From NCBI GenBank assembly GCA_015163925.1, contig JAAOIF010000001.1, positions 1 to 20,914 on the forward strand: a stretch of DNA of 20,914 bases, in the 5' to 3' direction. A model generated the notes under the pieces. The model made no database searches, had not been told where the DNA came from, and saw only the letters and a list, made by a program, of their open reading frames with translations. Source of the stretch: Candidatus Thioglobus sp. Its GTDB lineage: Bacteria; Pseudomonadota; Gammaproteobacteria; PS1; Pseudothioglobaceae. Shown one piece after another: positions 1-10,364 of this stretch. The position numbers and the translations under genes are program-made. Within the stretch, counting starts at the first letter, position 1. Every line of letters begins with the position of its first letter.

Positions 1-1816
<1,816 letters not shown>

Positions 1817-1902
1817 TTTTTTCTCCTATAATAATAAATAAATTACTCAAAATTAGCATTAAAAATGCGTTTATTTTTAGTGTTAAAGCTGGAAAATTAC
1901 AA

Positions 1903-2745
1903 CTAATCTGGCGAATCTTGCAGCTGAGTTTTAAGCTTTTTCATAGCTTTATTTTCCAACTGACGAACCCGCTCGGCAGAAACTCCATACTTGTTCGCTA
2001 AAGTATGTAGGGTCGTTTTTTCCTCTTTCAAGTAGCGGTTTTGTAAAATATCCAAACTGCGTGAATCTAATGAAGCAAGTGCCTGATGCAGCTGCTGTTG
2101 CTGGTGTTTTTGAGTGTTAGAATTAAGTAATAATTGTTCTGGATTTTGGCTGTCTTGAGCGGTCAAATAATGCGCCGGAGCGTTCAAATCGTCCTCATCA
2201 CTTGCCTCAAAAGCCACATCATTTAGCTGCAAACGCGATTCCATTTCTAATACATCTTGCCTGCGAACCCCTAAATCATTAGCAATTTTCTCGGCTTGCT
2301 CGGCAGTCAGCGCTTGGAATATTTGGGCTTTGGCTTGCCTGAGTTTAAAAAATAATTTCCTCTGAGCCTTAGTCGTAGCAATTTTTACAATCTTCCAATT
2401 TTTAAAGACAAATTCGTGAATTTCAGCCCGAATCCAATAAACCGCAAAACTCGCCAATCGCACCTGTTTATGCGGATTAAAACGCTTCACCGCCTTCATC
2501 AAACCGATTGTGCCTTCCTGAATTAAATCCGCCTGCTCCAAGCCGTAACCCTTGTAACCATGGGCAATAAACGCCACAAAACGCATATGCGCCAGCACTA
2601 ATTTTTGCGCCGCATCCAGATTTTGATTTTCATATAACTCAATCGCCAAAGCGTATTCCTGCTCTGGCGTTAGGATTGGCGGGTATTTTTGAACATTTAA
2701 AGCACTTGCCGTTTTGACTGCCGGCGGAGAAAAATCTGGTTTCAT
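1903..2745 (-). CDS. rpoH: RNA polymerase heat-shock sigma factor RpoH (sigma-32)
   Basis: A 280-residue group-3 sigma factor. Region 2 is complete: AHMRFVAFIAHGYKGYGLEQADLIQEGTIGLMKAV for 2.1-2.2, then RFNPHKQVRLASFAVYWIRAEIHEFV for 2.3-2.4. It is followed by QRKLFFKLR (about 128-136), which matches the RpoH box Q(R/K)KLFFNLR that separates sigma-32 from RpoD and RpoS. The C-terminus carries the region 4.2 helix-turn-helix TLHTLANKYGVSAERVRQLENKAMKKLK, which reads -35 elements. RpoH directs transcription of chaperones and proteases after protein-folding stress. Here it sits directly upstream of groES and groEL in the same direction, which places regulator and target side by side. In E. coli it lies beside ftsX instead, so this neighbourhood is different. 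Confidence 0.95.
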   Translation of the reverse strand: MKPDFSPPAVKTASALNVQKYPPILTPEQEYALAIELYENQNLDAAQKLVLAHMRFVAFIAHGYKGYGLEQADLIQEGTIGLMKAVKRFNPHKQVRLASFAVYWIRAEIHEFVFKNWKIVKIATTKAQRKLFFKLRQAKAQIFQALTAEQAEKIANDLGVRRQDVLEMESRLQLNDVAFEASDEDDLNAPAHYLTAQDSQNPEQLLLNSNTQKHQQQQLHQALASLDSRSLDILQNRYLKEEKTTLHTLANKYGVSAERVRQLENKAMKKLKTQLQDSPD

Positions 2746-2775
2746 AGCTAAATACTTATTTGAATTGGGAAAATA

Positions 2776-2804
2776 ATTATAGACTAAATTAATGTTTCAA
2801 GCAA
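2776..2804 (-). promoter_or_regulatory. Candidate sigma-70 promoter for rpoH
   Basis: On the minus strand a perfect TATAAT (2776-2781) is preceded after 17 bp by TTGCTT (2799-2804, 3 of 6 matches to the -35 consensus), within and just after the 3' end of gmk. It lies about 31 bp from the rpoH ATG. The -10 is strong and the -35 weak. The 38-bp gmk-rpoH gap is the largest gap between lpxA and rpoH, which fits an extra start here. Nothing proves it is used. Confidence 0.35.
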
Positions 2805-3389
2805 ATTCTGGTGTTTTTTGGATTGCTGGGCAAAAATTAGGCGCTGGGAATAAATAATATTGGATAAATCATTTAAAGCCACGCCAAAATCATCATTAAT
2901 AACCAAATAATCAAACTCATTAAAATGCTCAATCTCGCTCACAGCCTCAGTCATTCGCTTATTAATAATGGTTTTATCGTCTTGGTCACGGTCGGTCAGG
3001 CGTTGTTTTAGGGCAGAAATTGACGGCGGCAAAATGAAAATTCCGATGGCATTAGTAACACTTTTTTTGACTTGCCGAGCGCCTTGCCAGTCAATTTCCA
3101 AAATCACATCTTTGCCGCTTGAGAGCAAGTCTGTAACCGTTTTCTTGGCACTTCCATAAAAATTATCAAACACTTTTGCCGATTCTATAAAGCCGTTATT
3201 TTCATTGATTTTAGCAAATTCATTTTTGGATACAAAAAAGTAATTTTGCCCATGAATTTCGCCTGAGCGTTTTGGGCGGGTGGTGTGAGAAACTGAAACT
3301 ACTAAATCGTCAATTTGCTCTAAAAGTGCCTTTACCAATGAGGTTTTGCCGCAGCCGGAGGGGGCAGAAATTATGAATAAATTCCCCAT
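2784..3389 (-). CDS. gmk: Guanylate kinase
   Basis: Converts GMP plus ATP to GDP plus ADP in the cytoplasm, feeding GTP and (p)ppGpp pools. The 201-residue protein starts MGNLFIISAPSGCGKTSL, with the P-loop at about residues 9-16. The GMP-binding region VSHTTRPKRSGEIHGQNYFFV follows, and then DVILEIDWQGARQVK, typical of guanylate kinases. Length is normal. Its start overlaps the stop of yggX by one base (TAATG), implying translational coupling at the end of the envelope operon. Confidence 0.97.
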   Translation of the reverse strand: MGNLFIISAPSGCGKTSLVKALLEQIDDLVVSVSHTTRPKRSGEIHGQNYFFVSKNEFAKINENNGFIESAKVFDNFYGSAKKTVTDLLSSGKDVILEIDWQGARQVKKSVTNAIGIFILPPSISALKQRLTDRDQDDKTIINKRMTEAVSEIEHFNEFDYLVINDDFGVALNDLSNIIYSQRLIFAQQSKKHQNLLETLI

Positions 3390-3655
3390 TATTTTGGCTT
3401 AAAACCTTTAATTTCATCAGCCCCAGCCGCTGAAAAAAAGAATTTATCCATTTGCTCTTTTAAGTAATTTTGGGCTTTTTCATCCAGCATATTTAGGTTA
3501 TTTTCGTTAATTAGCATAGTCTGATATTCCAGCCATAATTGCCAGCCTTGCTGAGAAACATTGGCTAAAATTCGCTGCCCTAATTCCCCCGGATATGGCG
3601 CTCTATCAAGGGCTTGGAGGGTTTTTTTGAGTTTTACACATTTGACCATATTCAT
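3389..3655 (-). CDS. yggX: YggX-family Fe(II)-trafficking / oxidative-damage protection protein
   Basis: A small cytoplasmic protein of 88 residues. It shows the YggX signature: an N-terminal conserved Cys (VKCVKLKK, Cys6), then YPGELGQRI, W..W..YQTMLINENNLN, and a C-terminal helix with KEQMDKFFF. In enterics YggX protects Fe-S clusters, and in Salmonella and E. coli it is normally next to the adenine glycosylase mutY. Here it lies between murJ and gmk, overlapping murJ by 4 bp (ATGA) and gmk by 1 bp, so it is co-translated with unrelated genes. The start could be Met1 or Met3; the longer form is given. Confidence 0.92.
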   Translation of the reverse strand: MNMVKCVKLKKTLQALDRAPYPGELGQRILANVSQQGWQLWLEYQTMLINENNLNMLDEKAQNYLKEQMDKFFFSAAGADEIKGFKPK

Positions 3656-5181
3656 AATTTTTTCATCCTAATATTGAGTAATTTCAAGCAAATAAAATAG
3701 ATAATTACCGCTAAAATTATCACTTCAGCAATGGAAAAAATCCGCATCCAAGCGCTTGCTTCTAAGTAAAAATTGACATTATCGGCAAAATTTACAATAA
3801 AAACGCCCATTATAAAGCTTGCTAACAGCACTTTCAAAAATAGTTTGATTAAATCTGTGGAAATGCTAAAAATTGCTTGTTTTTTGAGATAATAATAAAG
3901 CAAAAATGCGTTGAGAAATGCTGATATAGCAGTGGCTGCAGCCAATCCGACATGGGAGAAATAGTAAGCCAAAATAATATTTAAAAAGATATTTGAAACC
4001 ATCGCTACCACCCCGACTTTGACCGGAGTTTTAGTGTCACCTCTCGCTAAAAATGCTGGCGCTAAAACCTTAACTGCAATAAATGCCATCAGCCCTGAGC
4101 CATACGCCATAAGGCTTAGAGCCGATTGCTGGGCTGCAAATGGGCTAAATTCATTGTATTGAAAAAGAGTAATTATCAGCGGCTGTGAGAGTAATATCAG
4201 TCCCACACAGGCTGGAATCCCAAGCAGCAAGCCAATTTTCAGCGCATATTCAAGAGTAATGGTAAATTTTTTCGCGTCCTGATTAGCAAAATGAGTGCTG
4301 AGTTTTGCCAAGGCAACAGTCGCCAAAGCGATGCCGACTAACGCCAAAGGCAGCTCTAATAGGCGGTCGGAATAATACAGCCAAGAAACGCTGCCGCTAA
4401 CTAAAGTGGTGGCAATCATCGTGTCAATCAGTAGGTTAATTTGCGAAACCGAAACGCCGAAAAGTGCTGGCAGCATACGCTTTTTCAGGGTTTTAACGCA
4501 TGGGTGCTGACCACTTACTAAGCGCGGCATTTTCTTGATTTTAAGCAAAAAAGGAATTTGAAATAACAGCTGTGCCACGCCGCCAATTAGCACTCCCCAA
4601 GCCAATGCCATAATCGGAACTGCCAAATATTTGGACAAATAAATAGCCGATAAAATCATTGAAATATTAAGCAAAACCGGAGTAAATGCCGGCACGGCGA
4701 ATTTGTCAAAAGTGTTGAGAATAGCGCCAGAAAAGGCTGTAAGCGAAATCAGCAGTAAGTATGGAAAAGTAATTCTAAGCATATCGGCGGCGAGGTAAAA
4801 TTTGCTTTGGTCGGCGGCAAAATAAAAATCCCAAGCAAACATAAAAATTATCAGCGGGGCGATTATTACTGCCAGAACAGTGATAATTATGAGAATTGTG
4901 AGAAATTTAGTGCCAATATGATTGATAACATTTTGCACTTCAGACTCATTAGAATTTGCCTTAGCATCAGCCAAAATTGGCACAAAGGCTTGTGAGAAAG
5001 CGCCTTCGCCGAATAGTCTTCGGAGGAAATTAGGAATTCTAAAGGCGACAAAAAATGCGTCAGTCAGCCCGTTTGCACCAAAATATCTGGCGATAAAATA
5101 ATCCCGAACCAAGCCTAAAATGCGTGAGGCAAAAGTCATCACAGTAACCACACCGCTTGACTTTAAGAAGGCTTGGTTCAT
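3652..5181 (-). CDS. murJ: Lipid II flippase MurJ (MviN)
   Basis: Integral inner-membrane protein of the MOP superfamily that moves lipid II to the periplasmic face for peptidoglycan synthesis. The 509 residues contain roughly 14 hydrophobic segments. The N-terminal signature SRILGLVRDYFIARYFGANGLTDAFFVAFRIPNFLRRLFGEGAFSQAFVP is nearly canonical, with the arginines that line the central cavity. Also visible are LPALFGVSVSQINLLIDT, where MurJ proteins cluster conserved residues, and LAPAFLARGDTKTPVKV. Length is normal. It starts 13 bp after lpxA and overlaps yggX by 4 bp. Placing murJ straight after the lipid A genes makes the operon serve both wall and outer membrane. Confidence 0.96.
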   Translation of the reverse strand: MNQAFLKSSGVVTVMTFASRILGLVRDYFIARYFGANGLTDAFFVAFRIPNFLRRLFGEGAFSQAFVPILADAKANSNESEVQNVINHIGTKFLTILIIITVLAVIIAPLIIFMFAWDFYFAADQSKFYLAADMLRITFPYLLLISLTAFSGAILNTFDKFAVPAFTPVLLNISMILSAIYLSKYLAVPIMALAWGVLIGGVAQLLFQIPFLLKIKKMPRLVSGQHPCVKTLKKRMLPALFGVSVSQINLLIDTMIATTLVSGSVSWLYYSDRLLELPLALVGIALATVALAKLSTHFANQDAKKFTITLEYALKIGLLLGIPACVGLILLSQPLIITLFQYNEFSPFAAQQSALSLMAYGSGLMAFIAVKVLAPAFLARGDTKTPVKVGVVAMVSNIFLNIILAYYFSHVGLAAATAISAFLNAFLLYYYLKKQAIFSISTDLIKLFLKVLLASFIMGVFIVNFADNVNFYLEASAWMRIFSIAEVIILAVIIYFICLKLLNIRMKKL

Positions 5182-5194
5182 TTATTTTAAGGAA

Positions 5195-5986
5195 TTATTC
5201 TTCAGCCGGACCGCGCATAATTCCGACTTTTGAGCTGCGAATACATTCAATAAATTGCATAACTTCTGGGTGGTCCGATTCTGATTGTTTTAGCTCCCTA
5301 AGCGATTGGTCAAGCAAGCCAGATTCGCGATAGACCAGCTTAAAAGCGCGCTTGATGGCGGCGATGGCATTCGGTGAAAAACCCCGCCGGCGCATGCCTT
5401 CAGCGTTAATACTTCTGATGCTGGTTTGCACGCCGGAGGCTACTAAATAGGACGGAATGTCTTTGTTTACTTGACATCCCATACCGATATAAGTGTGCAT
5501 TCCGACTATGCAAAATTGTTTTACTAATGTAAATCCGCCTAAAATTGCCCAATCTCGCACCTTCACATGCCCCGCCAGAGAGGCGTTATTTGACATAATA
5601 ATATGGTTGCCGACCTCGCAATCGTGGGCGATATGGACATAAGCCATCAGCATATTATTTGAACCGACTCGGGTGATGGAATTTTCTTTTTCGGTGCCGC
5701 GGTTGATGGTGCAAAATTCGCGAATTAGGTTGTCATCGCCGATGATTAAATTGGATTCCTGACCGTGTGCATAAGTGATGTCTTGGGGGTCTCCGCCGAT
5801 TGAGGCAAAGGAATAAATGTGATTATTTTTGCCGATTTTGGTAGGACCTTGAATGACGGCGTGAGATTCTACAATCGTGCCGGAGGCGATTTCTACATTA
5901 GCGCCGATGATGGCGTAGGCGCAGATTTTTGCGTTTTTATGAATTTTAGCGCTCGGATGCACAACTGCGCTGGGGTCTATTGCCAT
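5195..5986 (-). CDS. lpxA: Acyl-ACP--UDP-N-acetylglucosamine O-acyltransferase LpxA
   Basis: First enzyme of lipid A synthesis: it transfers a 3-hydroxyacyl chain from ACP to the 3-OH of UDP-GlcNAc in the cytoplasm. The 263-residue protein has many hexapeptide repeats of the left-handed beta-helix type. The catalytic motif YVHIAHDCEVGNH places the general-base histidine at 121, equivalent to E. coli His125. GGDPQD, FCTINRGT and GGFTLVKQFCIVGMHTYIGMG match the family, and a helical C-terminal domain follows RSINAEGMRRRGF. It lies 16 bp after fabZ, the classical gene order. Confidence 0.97.
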   Translation of the reverse strand: MAIDPSAVVHPSAKIHKNAKICAYAIIGANVEIASGTIVESHAVIQGPTKIGKNNHIYSFASIGGDPQDITYAHGQESNLIIGDDNLIREFCTINRGTEKENSITRVGSNNMLMAYVHIAHDCEVGNHIIMSNNASLAGHVKVRDWAILGGFTLVKQFCIVGMHTYIGMGCQVNKDIPSYLVASGVQTSIRSINAEGMRRRGFSPNAIAAIKRAFKLVYRESGLLDQSLRELKQSESDHPEVMQFIECIRSSKVGIMRGPAEE

Positions 5987-6002
5987 GATATTTTCCTCTT
6001 AA

Positions 6003-6437
6003 TTATTTTTGCGTACACATAAGTTCGGCGCTGGTTACGATATTTTCATCCACCAAAGCTTGGCATTTGAATTTCCAGATGCCGCGTTTAACGGTCATTA
6101 CTTCAACCTTTAGTTTGAGTTGGTCGCCCGGTTCAACTAAGCGTTTGAAACGCACTTTATCAACTCCGACCAGCATATAAATTTGCCCGTCAATCGGTTT
6201 TCCGACCTCAGATTTAAACGCCAAAATTCCGGTCGCTTGTGCTAATGCCTCAATAATCATAACCCCCGGCATAATAGGCTGGGCGGGGAAATGACCGGTA
6301 AATTGCGGCTCGTTGAAAGTAACATTTTTAATGGCAACTAACGATTTTCCAATCTCCAATTCCAGCACTCGGTCAATCAGCAAAAATGGGTAGCGATGGG
6401 GCAGATAATTTTTAATATCCTGAATGTTCATTTGCAT
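6003..6437 (-). CDS. fabZ: 3-hydroxyacyl-ACP dehydratase FabZ
   Basis: Hot-dog-fold dehydratase that converts 3-hydroxyacyl-ACP to trans-2-enoyl-ACP in fatty-acid elongation, competing with LpxA and LpxD for 3-hydroxyacyl-ACP. The 144-residue protein has [13 protein letters not shown] near the N-terminus and the active-site segment [22 protein letters not shown], giving catalytic His49 and Glu63. The start could be Met1 or Met3; Met3 ([16 protein letters not shown]) fits the family length better. It lies 4 bp after lpxD and 16 bp before lpxA. Confidence 0.97.
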   Translation of the reverse strand: MQMNIQDIKNYLPHRYPFLLIDRVLELEIGKSLVAIKNVTFNEPQFTGHFPAQPIMPGVMIIEALAQATGILAFKSEVGKPIDGQIYMLVGVDKVRFKRLVEPGDQLKLKVEVMTVKRGIWKFKCQALVDENIVTSAELMCTQK

Positions 6438-6441
6438 TTTG

Positions 6442-7437
6442 TTAGTCCTTTAAATTTTTCAACTTAATATTCAAATAACGAGTAATTTTATCAAGTTTTG
6501 TGAGCCATATTCCAATATTCTGCCATTGTTTATGAGGCATCAGCGGCATAATTCCGGTGTAATTTCCAGCACTTTTGATGTCCTTATCAACCGTGCTTTT
6601 AGCATTTACAATCACATCATCACAAATATTCAGATGCCCGACAATCCCCACCATACCGCCAATCATACAGCGTTTGCCGAGAGTTGTGCTGCCGGCAATT
6701 CCAGTATTAGCGGCGATGGCAGTATTTTCGCCGATGATGACATTATGGGCGATGTGGATTAGGTTATCCAGCCGCACGCCAGAATGAATTTGCGTGTCCT
6801 CCAAAGTGCCGCGGTCAATGGTTGTATTAGCGCCGATGCTGACATTATCGCCGATTTCCACACTGCCTAAATGGGCGATAGAGTGCCAGTTTCCCTTGCT
6901 GTCTTTGGCGTTTCCAAAGCCCTCCGAGCCAATCACCGCACCGGCGGCAACAGTTACATTATTGCCGATTTTGCAATTTTCCAAGACTACTACATTTGGC
7001 TGAAAATTAGTGTTATTTCCAATTACTACTCCGGCGGAAATCGTTGAATTAGCGCCGATTTCACAGCCGTCTCCGATAGTAACATTTTCGCCGATAACGC
7101 AATTTTCTGCGATTTTAGAATTACCAATTTTTGCACTCGGATGAATGCCGTGAAAATGGGTGGTTTTTGGCTTGAAATAATGGCTGATTTGTGCAAATGC
7201 CAAATGCACATCAGCCACAACCAAGGCGTTAGTGGGGCAGTCGGAGAGCAAATCTGAGTGTAAAATCACCGCTCCGGCTTGGGTGGATTTCAAATCTTTT
7301 GTGTATTTTTTGCTAATTACATAACTCAGCTGATTGCCGTTTGCCGCCGCCACAGAGGCAATTCCAGCGATTTCCAAGCCACCATTCCCAACGAGTTTTG
7401 CATCAATAAATCCAGCAAGCTCTTTTAGCGTGTGCAT
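6442..7437 (-). CDS. lpxD: UDP-3-O-acylglucosamine N-acyltransferase LpxD
   Basis: Third step of lipid A synthesis: N-acylation of UDP-3-O-acyl-glucosamine using 3-hydroxyacyl-ACP. The N-terminal about 95 residues form the uridine-binding domain ([16 protein letters not shown] ... [13 protein letters not shown]). The left-handed beta-helix follows from HPSAKIG onward with hexapeptide repeats. [14 protein letters not shown] carries the catalytic His231 (E. coli His239), and [28 protein letters not shown] is typical. The C-terminal helix binding ACP includes [16 protein letters not shown]. At 331 residues it is close to normal length. It starts 6 bp after skp. Confidence 0.97.
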   Translation of the reverse strand: MHTLKELAGFIDAKLVGNGGLEIAGIASVAAANGNQLSYVISKKYTKDLKSTQAGAVILHSDLLSDCPTNALVVADVHLAFAQISHYFKPKTTHFHGIHPSAKIGNSKIAENCVIGENVTIGDGCEIGANSTISAGVVIGNNTNFQPNVVVLENCKIGNNVTVAAGAVIGSEGFGNAKDSKGNWHSIAHLGSVEIGDNVSIGANTTIDRGTLEDTQIHSGVRLDNLIHIAHNVIIGENTAIAANTGIAGSTTLGKRCMIGGMVGIVGHLNICDDVIVNAKSTVDKDIKSAGNYTGIMPLMPHKQWQNIGIWLTKLDKITRYLNIKLKNLKD

Positions 7438-7443
7438 TTTTTA

Positions 7444-7932
7444 TTACTTAAATAACACTTTAAGTTTTTTGCTGATAAGGGAGGTGATGTCAAGCTTATC
7501 GCTGACGAAAGCCACTTTTTGATACAAAATTAAGTCAAATTTTTTCTCTTTAGCGACAGAGTTAATAGTTTGGTTTATGAGCTTTTCAATTTTGTCTAAT
7601 TCTGTGGTATTTCTAAGCTTTAAATCTTGTTGTAATTTAATGAGTTTTTGCTTTAAATCGCCCTCTAAGGCTGATATTTCTTTCACCGCAGATTGGATTT
7701 CTGCTTTAGATAAATCGTCTTTGTTTTTGCTGAATTTTATCAGCAGTTTCTCTATTTTTTCTCTAAGTAATATGAGTTTTTTTTCCTTTGGCTTAAATTC
7801 GGAAATAACAGTTTGGTTTGCTTCAATAAATTGCGGCGAGCTGCTGACGACATTATCAATATTTATGTAGCCGATTTTGACTGCAAACGCCGTAGTGGTA
7901 AATGTTAGTAATAAAAAAGTTAGTATTTTCAT
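7444..7932 (-). CDS. skp: Periplasmic chaperone Skp/OmpH family
   Basis: A 162-residue protein with a Sec signal peptide (MKILTFLLLTFTTTAFA, likely cleaved after Ala17). The mature start VKIGYINIDNVVSSSPQF matches the Skp core strand. A long Lys/Glu/Leu-rich stretch (about residues 45-125) should form the coiled-coil tentacles of the jellyfish trimer. The C-terminal strand EKKFDLILYQKVAFVSDKLDITSLI matches the family. Skp holds unfolded outer-membrane proteins in the periplasm and passes them to BamA, encoded just upstream (16-bp gap). Sequence divergence is high, as usual for this family; the synteny makes the call firm. Confidence 0.9.
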   Translation of the reverse strand: MKILTFLLLTFTTTAFAVKIGYINIDNVVSSSPQFIEANQTVISEFKPKEKKLILLREKIEKLLIKFSKNKDDLSKAEIQSAVKEISALEGDLKQKLIKLQQDLKLRNTTELDKIEKLINQTINSVAKEKKFDLILYQKVAFVSDKLDITSLISKKLKVLFK

Positions 7933-7948
7933 AATTTTATCCGCCTGA

Positions 7949-10231
7949 TTAAAAGCTGGTTCCTAAGCTAAAGTCAAAGTTTTTGGTTTCGTCTCCATCA
8001 CTTTTAAGTAGCGGCACGGCGGCGTAAATACCGATTGGACCTACCGGAGTTAGCCAAGAAAATGCCACGCCGGCGGCCGAGCGAATATCATCAAAATCAT
8101 AGACACTTTTGCTAATGCTGCCGGCATCAATAAAGGCACTGACGCGCATATTTTCGGCTTTTTTGCCAAAAACATCTAATGTGGAAATGACCGAAGTGCT
8201 TGCTAATAATGAAAGATTTCCGCCGATAGCAGCTCCATCTGTGTAAGTTTTGCCGAGTGAGTTGAAATCAAATCCGCGAAGTGAGGAAGCGCCACCGCCA
8301 TAATAACGCTCAAAGAAAGGCAATTCTTGGCCGCCATAGCCACTTCCAAAGCCAACATCGCCCTTAGCAGTAAAGGTTAATTGCTTAGAAAGTGGGTGAT
8401 AACTTTTGTGCGTGGCGTTAACTTTGTAATATTTGAAATCAGCAATTGGCAATGTGACCTCAGCATTCAAGCTGTTTTTTTGCCCATCGGTTGGAAATCT
8501 GAAATTATTTAAGGTGTTATTTGACCAGCCGGCGGATAATTTGACTTCGGTTTTATTGCCACTTGTGCATTGCTCAAATTCATTATTATTTTCAAAATCG
8601 CCGCCGCAAGTGATATCACGGGTTGAGAGTGAAACGCCAGTGTTAATGCGGGTGTCTTTGCTGACTGGAATGCCGTAGCCGATAGAAGCGCCGGTTTCGT
8701 CAATTTGATAAGAGTTTGAGGCTAATTCTACACCATCAATAGATTTGCTAAAAACGCCATAACTGATGCTGTGCTTGTCTTTTGTGAAGTAGGGGTCGGA
8801 GAAGAAAAAGCTGATTTCTTGTACCGCTTTTGAATTAACTAAATTAGCATTCAGGACATTTCCAGTGCCTAAAAAGTTGCTTTCCTGAATGCCGAGATTG
8901 AATGAAACTCCGACCTCATTTGACTGTGATAAGCCGACTGAAAATTGCCCAGTTTTGGTTTCTTCAACTACGAAATTTACATTAACTTTGTCTTTTGCGC
9001 CTTTGACATTTGCGATTGACATTTTGACATTTGAGAAAAATCCTAAGCGCCTAATTCTTTTAACCGATTCATTCAATTCGCCGCTGGAGTAAAGTCCGCC
9101 CTCAGCAATGTTGATTTCCCGCCGCACCACTTGGTCTTGCGTGCGGGTGTTGCCGTCAATGGTTATGCGATTTATGTAAACTTTCTGATTGAGTAAAATT
9201 CTAACATTCAAATCAATTATATGTGTTTTGGCGTTTTCTGTGGTGATCGGGTCAATTTTAGCGAAGGCATAGCCTTGGTCGGTGAATAAATTAGTAATAG
9301 CTCGAATGCCTTTGACCACTTGCTTTCGCTTGAAAATATCACCGGTTTTGACTGCAAAAATATCGGCTAATTCCGCAACCGATTGATTTAGCGTATTGCC
9401 ACTAAATTCAATCTTTCCAACGCTATATTGCTGCCCCTCAGACACTTCAATAGCAATATTTATTTTTTCCTTATTGTCTGAAAGCTCAGTGTTAATTTTG
9501 CTGGCTTTAAAGTCAAGATAACCAGAATTTACATACAAAGAACGCATCGCCTCAATGCCGCCGTCAAGCGCAATTTTGGAATAACTGTCTTTATTTGTGT
9601 AATAATTTAGCAAGAAAAAATCCGCCTCGCCGATGTCAAATAAATCCAGCAGCTCGTCCTCATCATAAATCGTATTACCGCTGATTTTCATACTATCAAT
9701 CTTTGCCACCGAGCCTTCAAAAATATCAAGCTCAATGCCGACCCGATTTTTATTATCAATTTCAATTTTCTTAGTGATTTTAGCGCTGTAATAGCCTTTA
9801 GCGATATAGGCGGATTGCAGCTGATTGACAATAGTATCCAAATTCTTTTTATTGAAAATCTTACCCTGAACCAAATCCATACTTTGCAAAATCTCATCAA
9901 TTCGCTCCTCATCCAACACTTTATCGGAATAATTTAGCAATTCAATATATTTAATATGTGGATTTTCTTGCAAAGTAATTTTCAATATTTGCTTATTTTG
10001 CACAACTTCAATGTCTTTAAAAAATTGAGTTTTATAAAGCGTTTGAATGATTTTTGCCGAGATTTGCTGATTGTACTCATCGCCCACTTCAACCGGCAAA
10101 TAGCTCAAAACCGTGCCTCTGGAAATGGCGTTCAGCCCTGATATTTCAATGCTTTTGATGATTGCAGCATTTGCCAAAGCACTAAAAAACAGCCCTAATA
10201 TTAAAGAGATTTTAATGATATTTTTACACAT
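7949..10231 (-). CDS. bamA: Outer-membrane protein assembly factor BamA (Omp85/YaeT)
   Basis: Central subunit of the BAM complex that folds beta-barrels into the outer membrane. The 760-residue protein starts with a signal peptide (MCKNIIKISLILGLFFSALANA), followed by AIIKSIEISGLNAISRGTVLSYLPVEVGD, the first of five POTRA domains (to about residue 420). The C-terminal 16-strand barrel starts near TKTGQFSVGLSQSNEVG and contains SLRGFDFNSLG, the loop-6 RGF motif (usual form VRGF). It ends in a phenylalanine (FDFSLGTSF), the outer-membrane insertion signal. Two cysteines about 15 residues apart in an extracellular-loop segment (ITCGGD...EQCTSG) could form a disulphide. In relatives rseP lies immediately upstream; here the islet intervenes, so transcription likely starts at the promoter at 10264-10291. 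A Shine-Dalgarno site is weak. Confidence 0.97.
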   Translation of the reverse strand: MCKNIIKISLILGLFFSALANAAIIKSIEISGLNAISRGTVLSYLPVEVGDEYNQQISAKIIQTLYKTQFFKDIEVVQNKQILKITLQENPHIKYIELLNYSDKVLDEERIDEILQSMDLVQGKIFNKKNLDTIVNQLQSAYIAKGYYSAKITKKIEIDNKNRVGIELDIFEGSVAKIDSMKISGNTIYDEDELLDLFDIGEADFFLLNYYTNKDSYSKIALDGGIEAMRSLYVNSGYLDFKASKINTELSDNKEKINIAIEVSEGQQYSVGKIEFSGNTLNQSVAELADIFAVKTGDIFKRKQVVKGIRAITNLFTDQGYAFAKIDPITTENAKTHIIDLNVRILLNQKVYINRITIDGNTRTQDQVVRREINIAEGGLYSSGELNESVKRIRRLGFFSNVKMSIANVKGAKDKVNVNFVVEETKTGQFSVGLSQSNEVGVSFNLGIQESNFLGTGNVLNANLVNSKAVQEISFFFSDPYFTKDKHSISYGVFSKSIDGVELASNSYQIDETGASIGYGIPVSKDTRINTGVSLSTRDITCGGDFENNNEFEQCTSGNKTEVKLSAGWSNNTLNNFRFPTDGQKNSLNAEVTLPIADFKYYKVNATHKSYHPLSKQLTFTAKGDVGFGSGYGGQELPFFERYYGGGASSLRGFDFNSLGKTYTDGAAIGGNLSLLASTSVISTLDVFGKKAENMRVSAFIDAGSISKSVYDFDDIRSAAGVAFSWLTPVGPIGIYAAVPLLKSDGDETKNFDFSLGTSF

Positions 10232-10240
10232 ATTTTGTTT

Positions 10241-10275
10241 TATGATAATAATCGTAAGGTGTCATTATACATAGC
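10241..10275. repeat. 35-bp direct repeat, copy A: remnant of the rseP 3' end
   Basis: Matches 12948-12982 at 31 of 35 positions in the same orientation. Read on the minus strand it encodes the last rseP residues (A M Y N D T L R L L S, then TAA), against A I Y N D T L R L L S in the intact gene. Three differences are synonymous and the fourth is Ile to Met. Similarity ends sharply at 10275. It lies 9 bp upstream of the bamA start, where the end of rseP would lie if the two genes were adjacent. Confidence 0.85.
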
Positions 10276-10291
10276 GGCGGGCAAGTGTTAA
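10264..10291 (-). promoter_or_regulatory. Candidate sigma-70 promoter for bamA, spanning the islet edge
   Basis: Minus strand TTAACA (10286-10291, 5 of 6 to TTGACA), 16-bp spacer, then perfect TATAAT (10264-10269). The -10 is made by the Tyr-Asn codons of the duplicated rseP end, while the -35 lies inside the islet. Transcription would start near 10257, about 25 nt before the bamA ATG. It lies just downstream of the terminator at 10316-10348 and would restore expression of bamA and all genes behind it. Confidence 0.6.
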
Positions 10292-10315
10292 TGGTAAATG
10301 GATAATTGTTAATGC

Positions 10316-10348
10316 AAAAAAAACCTGCGGTGAGGCAGGCTTTTTTTT
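10316..10348 (-). terminator. Rho-independent terminator after the FISUMP lipoprotein gene
   Basis: A stem CCTGC (10324-10328) / GCAGG (10335-10339) with a 6-nt loop is flanked by 8 A on the left and 8 T on the right, so it can work in both directions. It lies 17 bp beyond the lipoprotein stop codon and upstream of bamA, so it would cut bamA off from rseP-operon transcription. Confidence 0.85.
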
Positions 10349-10364
10349 GGTTAAAGGTTAAAAG

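Noticed and set aside
1856..1868. Small hairpin GCATT-AAA-AATGC between rpoH and groES
   Set aside because: Stem of 5 with a 3-nt loop and no proper T-run; too weak to call a terminator, and it would block groESL if rpoH reads through.
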